DNA of 64,000 nucleotides from Pseudomonadota bacterium (GTDB lineage: Bacteria; Pseudomonadota; Alphaproteobacteria; Rhodospirillales; Magnetospirillaceae), in the NCBI GenBank assembly GCA_021781575.1, contig JAJXWP010000006.1, forward strand, positions 62,001 through 126,000, given 5' to 3'. The position numbers and the translations under genes are program-made. A model generated the notes under the pieces. It had not been told where the DNA came from, did no database searches, and saw nothing but the letters and a program-made list of their open reading frames with translations. Shown here in pieces: positions 34,168 through 43,400 of the stretch (position 1 is its first letter; each line of letters opens with the position of its first letter).

Positions 34168-36540
34168 ATGAGAACTCACTACACATTGAAAGCCGCTGCG
34201 CTTGCCGGTGTGTGCATGCTGCCGCTCATCGCTGTGGCCAACGCTCAGGATGCCGACGGCTTCGACGTCTCCACGGCGGCGCCGAAGGCGGTCAGCAACA
34301 ACCTGCAGGCACCCGACAACGAAGTCACCCTTGGCGTCGGTGGAGTCACCACCAAGAACGCCGTGTTCGGCCGCTACAACGGCCTGACCAACTCCGGCGT
34401 CGGCGGTTGGGGCGACTTCAATCTGAACGCCCGCGATGCCTGGGATAGTGGCAAGACCCACTATTTCAGCTTCACCGGGGACAATCTTTACTTCGGGAAT
34501 GCCGCCAACAACCCTAGCATCGGCGGCGTCGGCGCCATCGCGCCGGAAGCGTCGCTGAACATGAAGGTGGGCGATCAGGGCAAATGGGGGGTGAACGCCT
34601 TCTATAACGCCATGACCTACACCTGGAGCACCAACTTCACCACCATTCTCGACCAGGCCGGCAACCTGAACCCCGGCCTGCAGGCGGCGTTTATCCGCAA
34701 CGGAGCGTATCTCACCAATGCGACGAGCCTGGGATCCTTCTATAATCCACCCAATGCCCGTGGCATGATCAGCACCACGGCGGCGAACACCGGCCCGGCT
34801 CTCGGCTCGGCCAACGAGTACATCGATACGGTCGGCACCCGCCGCGATCTGTTCGGAGTGAGCGGCAACTATCGGCTCGGCGATTGGCTGTTCACCTCCA
34901 CGGTGTCGGACGAACACAAGGAAGGTTCGCTGGAGAACGCGATGACCACCTCCGGCAGCAATGCCGGCTTCATCCCGTTCGCCATGCCGATCGACTACGA
35001 CACCGAGTCCTATAAGGTCGCGGGCGCCTACACCACGCCGAGGCTGCAGGCGCAAGTCGGCTACACCTACTCGAACTTCATCGACCACAATACCGGTGGT
35101 TATCAGTTCGAGGGCTGGAACTTCGCCGTCGCCAACACCGGCGGCGTCTACAACAGCTTCCAGGAGTCGGGCGTCTATAGCCTGCCGCCCAGCAACCAGG
35201 CCCATACCTTTGCTGGCCAGGTCGGCTACAATCTGACCCCGACCACCCGCTTCAACGCCACCGCCAGCTATCAGCTGCAGTTGCAGAATGATCCGTTCGC
35301 GGCGGCCACCCAGAACGGGTTCGTCCTCGGCAGCTCGACCCTGTCGAGCCAGCTGGCGTCCAATCCGAGCAACCTCTCCGGCGTGGTCCAGACCTTCTTC
35401 GGCAATGCGACGGTGAACTCGCATCCGCTGCCGAAGTTGAACCTGAAGGCCAGCTATTCGATCGACATGCGGACTCCCGAAATGAGCCCGGTGTGGATCT
35501 ATGGCGATGCGACCGACTCCAACGCCCTCAGGTTGCGCGAAGCGGTGCAGGAACAGTGGACCAAACAGGACATGGTGCTGGAAGCCGGCTATCATGTGCT
35601 CGACTCCACCCGGGTGACCTTGGGCTACGCCTATCGCGACGCCGATCGCGAGAACGCCATCACCCATCACACCGGCGACAACGAAGGATCGATCAGGGTC
35701 AACAGCACCTTAACCCCGAACCTGATCGGTATCCTGGGCTATGTCCACGCCGAGCGGACCGCTTCGGCGCCCGACTTCAGCCTGTGGAACCTGCAGATCA
35801 ACTCGGACTGCGGAAGCAGCCTGACCGCCGGCAACAACCTCGGCTGTCAGCAGGTTCCGTTCTACGAGGCGGCCCGTACCGAAGATGCCGTCACGGCCAT
35901 GCTGAACGGCACCATCCGCCCCGACATGTCGGCCAGCCTGTACGGCAAGTTCACCAACAACCAGTACCACAACGACGATGCCCTCTATCATGCGATCTTC
36001 AATTCGCCGGTGGGCATTGATCATGACTACAGCGTGCAGGCGGGGCCCAACCTGTCCTACCGGTATGCTCAGGGTTCGGAAGCGCATATCTTCTATACCT
36101 ACCTGCGCAACTACCGCGACATGCGGGCTCTCGCCAACACCGCTGGCGAATACAACGAGGCCTCGACCTACGACATCCACACCGCCGGCATCGGCGGCAC
36201 CTGGAAGGTGGCCGAGAAGACCAAGGTGGGCGCCGATTACATCTATTCCTACGGGAATCAGGCGTTCAACCAGTCGGGTATCTGGACGATGGGCGAAGCC
36301 GGCCAGAATTACGGCGGCGACCCTCAGCTGAATACCCAGTCGAGCAACAATCAGTTCAAGGTCCATGCGACCTATGATCTGACGACTGCTACCCAGCTTT
36401 ATCTGGCCTATGAGTTCGACAGCCTCGATATGGCCGACTGGGCTTTGACCGGTGCTTCGGTGGGGCAGGTACTGACGGGTGATCTGCCCGCTCATTACAA
36501 TGTCAGCACCGTCATGGCAGCGGTGAAAATGAAGTGGTGA
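34168..36540 (+). CDS. mtrB: MtrB/PioB-family outer-membrane beta-barrel (copy 2)
   Basis: A 790-residue outer-membrane barrel with signal peptide MRTHYTLKAAALAGVCMLPL, nearly the same leader as copy 1. Amphipathic strands fill the rest and the chain ends in VKMKW, an aromatic terminal residue. Two cysteines at 548 and 560 occupy the place of those in copy 1 and are again followed by an FYxA segment; no N-terminal CXXC is present. A GGAGG site precedes the start. The gene ends the second mtr module and is followed by a strong bidirectional terminator. Confidence 0.9.
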   Translation: MRTHYTLKAAALAGVCMLPLIAVANAQDADGFDVSTAAPKAVSNNLQAPDNEVTLGVGGVTTKNAVFGRYNGLTNSGVGGWGDFNLNARDAWDSGKTHYFSFTGDNLYFGNAANNPSIGGVGAIAPEASLNMKVGDQGKWGVNAFYNAMTYTWSTNFTTILDQAGNLNPGLQAAFIRNGAYLTNATSLGSFYNPPNARGMISTTAANTGPALGSANEYIDTVGTRRDLFGVSGNYRLGDWLFTSTVSDEHKEGSLENAMTTSGSNAGFIPFAMPIDYDTESYKVAGAYTTPRLQAQVGYTYSNFIDHNTGGYQFEGWNFAVANTGGVYNSFQESGVYSLPPSNQAHTFAGQVGYNLTPTTRFNATASYQLQLQNDPFAAATQNGFVLGSSTLSSQLASNPSNLSGVVQTFFGNATVNSHPLPKLNLKASYSIDMRTPEMSPVWIYGDATDSNALRLREAVQEQWTKQDMVLEAGYHVLDSTRVTLGYAYRDADRENAITHHTGDNEGSIRVNSTLTPNLIGILGYVHAERTASAPDFSLWNLQINSDCGSSLTAGNNLGCQQVPFYEAARTEDAVTAMLNGTIRPDMSASLYGKFTNNQYHNDDALYHAIFNSPVGIDHDYSVQAGPNLSYRYAQGSEAHIFYTYLRNYRDMRALANTAGEYNEASTYDIHTAGIGGTWKVAEKTKVGADYIYSYGNQAFNQSGIWTMGEAGQNYGGDPQLNTQSSNNQFKVHATYDLTTATQLYLAYEFDSLDMADWALTGASVGQVLTGDLPAHYNVSTVMAAVKMKW

Positions 36541-36568
36541 TCTGCTGATCAGGCAGAGCCAATAGAAC

Positions 36569-36604
36569 GGGGCGGCTCCTTCGGGGGCCGCCCCAATTTT
36601 TTTT
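36569..36604. terminator. Strong Rho-independent terminator after mtrB copy 2
   Basis: GGGGCGGC and GCCGCCCC form an 8-bp stem, extended inwards by TCC/GGG around TTCG, followed by AATTTTTTTT. It overlaps the end of the opposing NrfJ-like gene by 2 bases. Confidence 0.92.
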
Positions 36605-36992
36605 ACTTGGCCGGAACCGGTTCCACCGCTTCGACGAAATCGACCGATTCAAAATTCCGCTGAAGCGTCTTGCTGAAGAAATTCTTCATCGGCATGCCGT
36701 CGGGCCAGCGGATGGCTGCGCCGGGCTTGAGGTCGATGGCCGGAGCCGCCAGCCATTTGTCGTCACTGCCTTCCTTTACCCGGATGTACACATAGGGATT
36801 TGCCGAAAGGACTTCCTCCACCGTTCCGCTGTGGTTCATCTCGGCCTTCGCGGTGCCATGGCCCTGGCCCTGGCCGATTGCCGGATGCCCGGGCGGCATC
36901 TTGCCCATGGGCATCGGACCGGTGGGCATCTGCGCGACGCTGGTTGCCAAAGGGATGACGACGAATAGCGTGGCAAGAAGGGGAAGTCGCAT
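36603..36992 (-). CDS. NrfJ-like periplasmic protein
   Basis: A 129-residue exported protein with signal peptide MRLPLLATLFVVIPLATSVAQ and a Met/Gly/Pro/His-rich linker (residues 22-50). Its small domain reads GTVEEVLSANPYVYIRVKEG, then WLAAPAIDLKPGAAIRWPDGMPMKNFFSKTLQRNF. The MPM-NF-SKTL-R-F pattern matches the NrfJ-related family, small OB-like proteins found beside multiheme cytochrome genes. Function in the family is poorly known. It faces the second mtrB across a shared terminator. The methionine- and histidine-rich linker could bind metal, but that is inference. Confidence 0.7.
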   Translation of the reverse strand: MRLPLLATLFVVIPLATSVAQMPTGPMPMGKMPPGHPAIGQGQGHGTAKAEMNHSGTVEEVLSANPYVYIRVKEGSDDKWLAAPAIDLKPGAAIRWPDGMPMKNFFSKTLQRNFESVDFVEAVEPVPAK

Positions 36993-37056
36993 GTGGGCTC
37001 CTGTTGCAATGGACTGATGAACGTGCGCCTGGGTCCGTTTCGGGTGCCGATGACGG

Positions 37057-38535
37057 TCAGCCCGCCGCCTTCCGACGGTGCTCCATCAAGACCGCCGCCA
37101 GGCCATCCACGCCTTCCTGGATCTGCCGCTCGTCGAGCGACGAGTAGCCGAGCACCAGCGCATTGGACGCATAGTGGCAAGGGACATGGCTCAGTGGACC
37201 CTTGGTATTGATGGTATAGATGCCGATTCCCCGCTGGCGGGCCAAATCCTGGACGACCGAAGCCGACGGGAATTCGGATGGCAACAACCAGGTCACATGG
37301 TATCCGGCGTCGGTGCCGAACAGTTGCGGTTCGCCGAAATGGCGCTGCAGCCGGCCGATCAGGCAATCGCGCCGCTCCATGTAGACCTTGCGGACCCGCC
37401 GCAGATGGCGGTCGTATTCACCGGAGGCGATGAACTCAGCCAGGACCATCTGTTCGAGCCACGGGTTTCCCTGGTCGAGCAAGGTCTTCACGGCGACGGC
37501 CGACGGGACCAGTTCCTGCGGCACCACCAGATAGCCGAGGCGCAGGCCGGCCCCCAGGTTGCTGGCGAAACTGCCGCTGCACAACACCAGTCCGTAGGGG
37601 TCGAGGCTCTTCAGCGACGGCGGTCCCATGCCACGGTAGCGGCATTCACCGTCGCAGTGATTGTCGATCAGATAAGCCCCGGCCTGGCGGGCCCACTGGA
37701 TCAGCCGCTCCCGCCGATCGGTCGGCAAGGTGCCGCCGAGCGGGTTCTGGTGGGAGGGCGTGACATAGGCCAGAGTCACCGGGCCGCTCGGCAGATGGTC
37801 GACGTCGATGCCGTTCTCATCAACCGGCACCGCGCATTGCACCGCGCCCAAGCTGTCGAACAGATGGCTGACAGCTTCCGGGCAGGGCCATTCGACCACC
37901 ACCCGGTCTCCGCGGCGCAGGAACATTTGGGCGGCGATATGGTGCGCCTGCTGGCAGCCGGTGACCACGATCACCTGTTCCGGATCGACGACGATACCGC
38001 GGTGGGAGGCCAGCCATTCGCTGATCGCCTGCTTCAGCGGCGGGACGCCGCTGACCGGCGACACCTGGCTCAGGCCCTTGCCGAAGCATTCGAGGACATG
38101 CTGGGTGATGCGCTGCCAGGTTCTTAACGGGAAAATGCGGAAATCGGGGCCGTTCCAGAAATCGATCAGTGGCCGTCGCTCCGGCAATGCCGGCGGGGAG
38201 GGGCCGAGAAAGACTGGTGGGCGGAGCTCCGACTGGGGGAGGACCTCGACGCTGTGGGGCGCCGCCGCGCAGGTGGGAACAATGTCGGGCAAGGTGCCGC
38301 AGACGAAGGTGCCGACGGCCGGGCGGGTTTCCACATAGCCTTCGGCGATCAGCCGTTCATAAGCGAGAAGCACCGTGGTCCGCGACACGCCCAGGCTTTC
38401 GGCGAGGAAACGGGTGGCGATCAGGCGAGAGTTGGGCTTCAGGCGCTTGCTGATGATGAGAGCGCGCAGCTGCTCGTATAACTGGTTTTGCAGCGGCTCG
38501 GCGAGATGGCGGTCGAGTTCGATGGGAAGCTGCAT
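37057..38535 (-). CDS. MocR-type (GntR + aminotransferase-like) regulator lacking the PLP lysine
   Basis: A 492-residue regulator. Residues 10-80 are a GntR winged helix (LAESLGVSRTTVLLAYERLIAEGYVETRPAVGTFV), and the rest is an aminotransferase fold I domain as in MocR/GabR/PdxR. The block that normally reads GTFSK-L, where K forms the Schiff base with PLP, here reads GSFASNL, with Ser325 at the lysine position. The usual DDYDSEFRY block is altered to DNHCDGECRY (291-300). Covalent PLP binding therefore looks lost, although the fold is full length. It lies next to the mtr locus, but no divergent target gene shows what it controls. Confidence 0.88.
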   Translation of the reverse strand: MQLPIELDRHLAEPLQNQLYEQLRALIISKRLKPNSRLIATRFLAESLGVSRTTVLLAYERLIAEGYVETRPAVGTFVCGTLPDIVPTCAAAPHSVEVLPQSELRPPVFLGPSPPALPERRPLIDFWNGPDFRIFPLRTWQRITQHVLECFGKGLSQVSPVSGVPPLKQAISEWLASHRGIVVDPEQVIVVTGCQQAHHIAAQMFLRRGDRVVVEWPCPEAVSHLFDSLGAVQCAVPVDENGIDVDHLPSGPVTLAYVTPSHQNPLGGTLPTDRRERLIQWARQAGAYLIDNHCDGECRYRGMGPPSLKSLDPYGLVLCSGSFASNLGAGLRLGYLVVPQELVPSAVAVKTLLDQGNPWLEQMVLAEFIASGEYDRHLRRVRKVYMERRDCLIGRLQRHFGEPQLFGTDAGYHVTWLLPSEFPSASVVQDLARQRGIGIYTINTKGPLSHVPCHYASNALVLGYSSLDERQIQEGVDGLAAVLMEHRRKAAG

Positions 38536-38686
38536 GCCCCGTAGCCAACCATTGGAGAGACCGCTTGCCTACCCGCCAAGGCAAGCGGAACATTCGTATT
38601 ATACCCATAAGATATATAGGTTTACCACCCAACTTATTGTTTTGTTGCGGGACGAAAAAATCGCCACTATGGATATAATACTAATT

Positions 38687-40378
38687 TTAATATTTTAGGG
38701 TTGTCAACCTCTTAAAAAGGTTGGCCCGCGGCAATGGAGTGAAATCGCGCAACTCTCGCGATGGTCGGCCAAATAGAAATCCCTGCACATAGTTGCAGCC
38801 GCAATCGCGGCAGAAGTCCAAGGTCTCCGGCGTGTCGACCATTTCGGCGATGGTTTCCACGTTCATCCGCCGGCACAGTTCGGTCAGAGCCGACAGGAAG
38901 GCGCGGCCCTTGGCCGCCCGCTGGGCGTTCTTGACGGCCGAGCCGTCCAGTTTCACCACGTCCACGTCAAGCACCGATAGGTACTGGAACGACGCCGCGC
39001 CGGCACCGAAATCATCCAGGCAGACATGATACCCGCGCGTGCGCAGGCACTGGATGAAGTTGTTGGCCGATTCGAGGTCGCTCATGCGCGAACTCTCGGT
39101 GATCTCGAACATCAGCTTGCCTTGCGTCCAGGGATTTTCACCGAGCATCTTCATCAAGGCGTCGACATAGCCGGGCTTGCCGATCGAATAGCCCGAAACA
39201 TTGACCGCGACCCGGTATTTCGCGCTGTTGCGGGGGAATTTCGCCAGCCAGTCGACCACCTTCCGCGCCATCGCATAGTCGAATTCATGAATGAGCCCGG
39301 TTTCCTCGGCGAAGGTGATGGTCTTGAACGGCGATTCGCCCGGCCTGGCGTCGAACCGGCACAGCGCTTCATAGTGGTGGATGTCGCCGCTGCTGATGTG
39401 GATGATGGGCTGCAAGGCCACATAGAATTCCGCCAGGGCCACCACCTGCTTGAAGCTGTTGACCTCGCTCACCGCCTCGCCAACCAGCGACGACATGTTG
39501 GAGGCCAGATCCTTGATGCTGACGCCGTCGTCGTCGCGGAACTTGTTCAGCGTGTAAAGCAGGCCCTTGGCCAGATCCTCTTCACTGATGTCCTCGGTCG
39601 CCGCCATGCTCACGGTGGCCGACTCGACCCTGACCCCCTGGCCCGCCGGGTCGGCCTTGCGCGTCAGGGTCTCGATCTGCTTCACCACCTCGCCGATATT
39701 GGTTCCAGTGGCATGCATGATCGAGAACTGGCCGTCGCCGACCCTGGCGGCCGAGTCCCCCCCTACCGAGTTGGCTTTCAGGAAGTCGCCGACCGAACGG
39801 TTCAGGGCGTCGCTCGACCGCGAGTCCAGGCGCTCGTGCAGTTCCTTCATCTCGGGCATGGAGACCAGGGTTACTTCGGCGCTTTCGCCCGCCGACTGGA
39901 TCTTTTTCAGCCGGTCGGCGGCCAATTCGGCGAAACTCGCCGAATCGAACAACCCGTCGTCGCCGCCGCGGGCCACGCTGAGCGCCGCCGCCTTGGCCGC
40001 CGGGCTGCATTTGCGCAGGCCGATATAAAGGTTGCCGTCGACTCCGTTCAGGCAATAGGCCGACATCGATACCCACAGCATGCCCCCGTCGGCGCCGACG
40101 ACCCTCAGCGCCTGCTCCTGAATTCGTCCGGTCTTCAGGATCTGTTTCAGGGATTGGCCGACCAGGGGGATATCGGCCGGGGCGACGAGGTCGCGAAAGG
40201 ACGAGCCAAGCAGTGATTCGATCGCCCGGCCAAAGAACGCCTGGGTTGCGCCGGCAGCGAAGATGACGTTGAAACTGCGATCGACTTCGAACAACAAATC
40301 GGCCCAGCAGAACGCCAGAGAAACATAGCGATCCCGTTCCGCCTTAGATGTTTCGTTTTTTACAAAACTGTCGTTCAC
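38687..40378 (-). CDS. PAS and EAL domain protein, probable c-di-GMP phosphodiesterase
   Basis: A 563-residue protein from a GTG behind an AAGGATCC site; a TTG seven codons upstream is an alternative. The N-terminal part (about 25-125) is a PAS-like sensor. A middle region (about 150-300) resembles a degenerate GGDEF domain without the GGDEF motif. The EAL domain (about 320-555) keeps the catalytic set: EALCRF, NVSGYS, EITES, LDDFGAG, KLDGS, AEMVD and QGFLFG. It should hydrolyse c-di-GMP in the cytoplasm, with activity tuned by the PAS domain. No membrane segment is seen. AT-rich DNA flanks it on the right-hand side of mtr. Confidence 0.83.
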   Translation of the reverse strand: MNDSFVKNETSKAERDRYVSLAFCWADLLFEVDRSFNVIFAAGATQAFFGRAIESLLGSSFRDLVAPADIPLVGQSLKQILKTGRIQEQALRVVGADGGMLWVSMSAYCLNGVDGNLYIGLRKCSPAAKAAALSVARGGDDGLFDSASFAELAADRLKKIQSAGESAEVTLVSMPEMKELHERLDSRSSDALNRSVGDFLKANSVGGDSAARVGDGQFSIMHATGTNIGEVVKQIETLTRKADPAGQGVRVESATVSMAATEDISEEDLAKGLLYTLNKFRDDDGVSIKDLASNMSSLVGEAVSEVNSFKQVVALAEFYVALQPIIHISSGDIHHYEALCRFDARPGESPFKTITFAEETGLIHEFDYAMARKVVDWLAKFPRNSAKYRVAVNVSGYSIGKPGYVDALMKMLGENPWTQGKLMFEITESSRMSDLESANNFIQCLRTRGYHVCLDDFGAGAASFQYLSVLDVDVVKLDGSAVKNAQRAAKGRAFLSALTELCRRMNVETIAEMVDTPETLDFCRDCGCNYVQGFLFGRPSRELRDFTPLPRANLFKRLTTLKY

Positions 40379-40429
40379 ATAGAGGATCCTTTTTTCCAAT
40401 AATAGGGTGCATCGCGTCCATCTTCAGCA

Positions 40430-40451
40430 CTATAGGAAAAAAGGCCTATAG
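40430..40451. promoter_or_regulatory. Inverted repeat upstream of the EAL gene
   Basis: CTATAGG and CCTATAG form perfect 7-bp arms around an 8-base A-rich spacer, about 50 bp before the EAL gene and 50 bp after the large flavoprotein gene on the same strand. It could be an operator or a weak terminator. Confidence 0.35.
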
Positions 40452-40499
40452 CGCCCGCTTCGTCCCGATGGCGGCAGGCGGTTGGCCGGCCTGGGGATT

Positions 40500-43400
40500 T
40501 TATGGCTTGAGGCCGCCCTGTCTTAGACTTCGGTCAATCCACTGCCGGGTCAATTTTTCCTGGACAGTATTCTGCCCCAGGCGCTGATGCAGCCCTTCCC
40601 AGTCCACCCGATCCAGCGGCTGATCCTGGTTGGCGCAGGTGAACACCACCAGTTCCCGGCCGGTCAGGGGATCCTTGTGCTTCTGCAAGCATTGGGCGCA
40701 AATCTCCTTCATCATGCATTGCATTGGCGAATTGATCGAACCGATCGCCTGATGTCCGGCCGCCAGATAGGGTGCCAGCACGCCGTGGCGGGCTGTCGCC
40801 ACCGCTTGCATCATGCGGTCCGAGCCGATGGCGATGATGCGGTCGACGGCGGACATGGCGATGTCGCTCTCGCCCAGCCGCCCTTCGGCATAGGCGGTCA
40901 TGGCCTCGACGATGTTGCCGCGGAAGGTCTTGTCCTGGGGCCGGTCTGGCGCCGGCGCAACGCCCCCGTCGACGCACCACACGACGATGTCTGCGGCCGC
41001 CTCGATCTCCTCGATCTTGAAGCGGTCGACCGCCGAACGGTAGCCGGCGAAGTATAGAACCTTCGAGCCCGCCTGGCGGAAAGCCTGGCCGATGGAAAAC
41101 AGGACGGCGTTGCCCAGGCCGCCGCCGGCCAACAGGACGGTCCGCCCGCCGGGGGTGTCGGTGGGGCTGCCGGTCGGCCCCATCAGGACCACCGGCTCTC
41201 CCGGCCGCAGGCTGCGGCACAGGTCGGACGACCCGCCCATCTCCAGGACGATGACCGAAACCAGGCCGGCTTGGCGATCGACCCAGGCGCCGGTCAGCGC
41301 CAGTCCCTCCATGGCCAGCGTGGTGCCGTCGCTGCGCCGTGCCAGGGTCTCGAAATTCTGCAGACGGTAGAATTGGCCGGGGGCAAAGGCCCGCGCTGCC
41401 GCCGGTGCCTCGACCACCACTTCGACGATCGCCGGGGCCAAACGTTCGACCTTGCGCACCTTTGGCCGGAACTCCGCGTTGATCCGGTCGAACAGCCGTT
41501 CCGGCGCGATCCTGGGGGGGGCCGAGCGGGCCATCGCCCGGCTGACCACCGGATAACCCTGCTTGGCCGAAGCCATGGCCGAGACTACGTTGCCGGCGAA
41601 CGACGGATGAAGGTCGCCGAAGAACGACACCGCCGACGGGTGGCCGTCGCAGGCCATCAGCACCTGCGGCTGATCCGGCTTGCTCAGCCGTTCCGGGGTG
41701 ACCGGCCAGCCGTTCTCATCGATCGCCCGGAAATATTTGCCGTCCAGTTCGATGCTTCCGCCCTCACGGGCCAGGACGGTATTGGGCACGGTGCCGGCAG
41801 CGACGATCACGGCCTTCGCCGGCAGCACCGCTTCCGTGCCCTCGGCCGTCCTCACCCGCAGCCCCGCGGCATGACCGTGGCTGTCGGTCTCGACGGCGAC
41901 CGGCGACAGGCCTTCGGCAAAGCGAATGCCTTCCTCCAGCGCCTTGTTGACCTCTTCATGGTTGCGGTAGGCGGGGCTGTCCACCAGCCGGCGGCGATAG
42001 GCGACGGTGGCGCCGCCCCAGCGGTCCAGCAATTCGTGCAGGCGGGGAGGGCGCTCTTCCGCCTGGGCCGCCCGCCGTTCGGCGCGGATGGCGCGGCCAT
42101 GGGCGAGGAACTCGTCGGCGATGGCGGCCTCTTCCGCGGTGTAGGCCGCCCGCACCGCCGCCTCGCCACGTTCGGCGACCAAGGTCTCGTAGCGGCGCAG
42201 GAATTTTTCGACCTGGACGGGATAATAGGCCAGAGCCTCGGTGCAGGCGTCGACGGCTGTCAGGCCGCCGCCGATCACCACCACCGGCAAGCGCAGCTGA
42301 AGGCAGGCCAGGCTGTCCGCTCGTGCCGCGCCGGTCAGTTGCAGGGCCATCAGGAAATCGGAGGCCTGGCGCACGCCGCGCGCCAGGTTGTTGGCCATCG
42401 GGACGATGGTCGGCCTACCGGCTCCCATACACAGCGCCACATGGTCGAAACCCATGGCAAAGGCGTCGTCCAGGGTCAGCGTGCCGCCAAGACGCACGCC
42501 GCCGGCCATCAGGAATTCGGCGCGCCGTTCGAGCAACAGGCGGATGATCTTGAGGAAATTCTTGTTCCAGCGGACGGTGATGCCGTATTCGGCCACGCCG
42601 CCGAACCCGGCCATGATGCGCTCGTCCAGGTCTTCGTACAGTTCGGTAACCTCGCGGATCGGGCGGAACGGGACCCGCTGTCCGTCCGGCGTCACGCCGG
42701 ACAGTTCGTCGGGCAGCGGCTCGATCTTAAGGCCGTCCACCGCCACCACCGCGTGGCCGTCGTTCATCAGGTGGTGGGCCAGGGTATAGCCGGCCGGTCC
42801 CAGCCCCACCACCAGCACGCTTCGCCCCGTCGGTGCCGCCGGATAGGGGCGACGCAGGTTGAGCGGATTCCAGCGGCTGAGCAGGCCGTAAATCTCGAAG
42901 CCCCAGGGCAGGTCGAGAACATCCTTGAGGATTCGGGTCTCCGCCTGCGGGATGTCGACCGGCGCCTTGTTGCCGTTGGTATAAATGCAGGCGGTCATGC
43001 AGTCGTTGCAGATGCGGTGGCCGGTGCCGGCCACCATGGGATTGTCGACCACTGCGACGGCCAGAGCCGCCACGCCCAAGCCTTGCCGCTTGACCTCGTG
43101 CATCTCCGAGATGCGTTCCTCGAGCGGGCAGCCCGTCTGCGCCACGCCCAGCGCGGTGGTGGCGAAGCCGGCGCCCTGCTTGGTTCGCAGGCCTTTCGAA
43201 CAGCTGTCCTTGCCCTGGTGGTGGCACAGAATGCAGTAGGTGGCTTCGTCAAGGGCGCCCGTCAGATCGGTCCCCTGGTCGGTCAGGGCGAAGCCGTCCC
43301 GGCAACGGCGCTGCTCGGCCGGAAGGAAAAACTGGGTGACGCCGTCCAGGGCGGCGGCCTCGTACGCCACCAGGCGGGACGGCTCATGCCGGGCCGGCGC

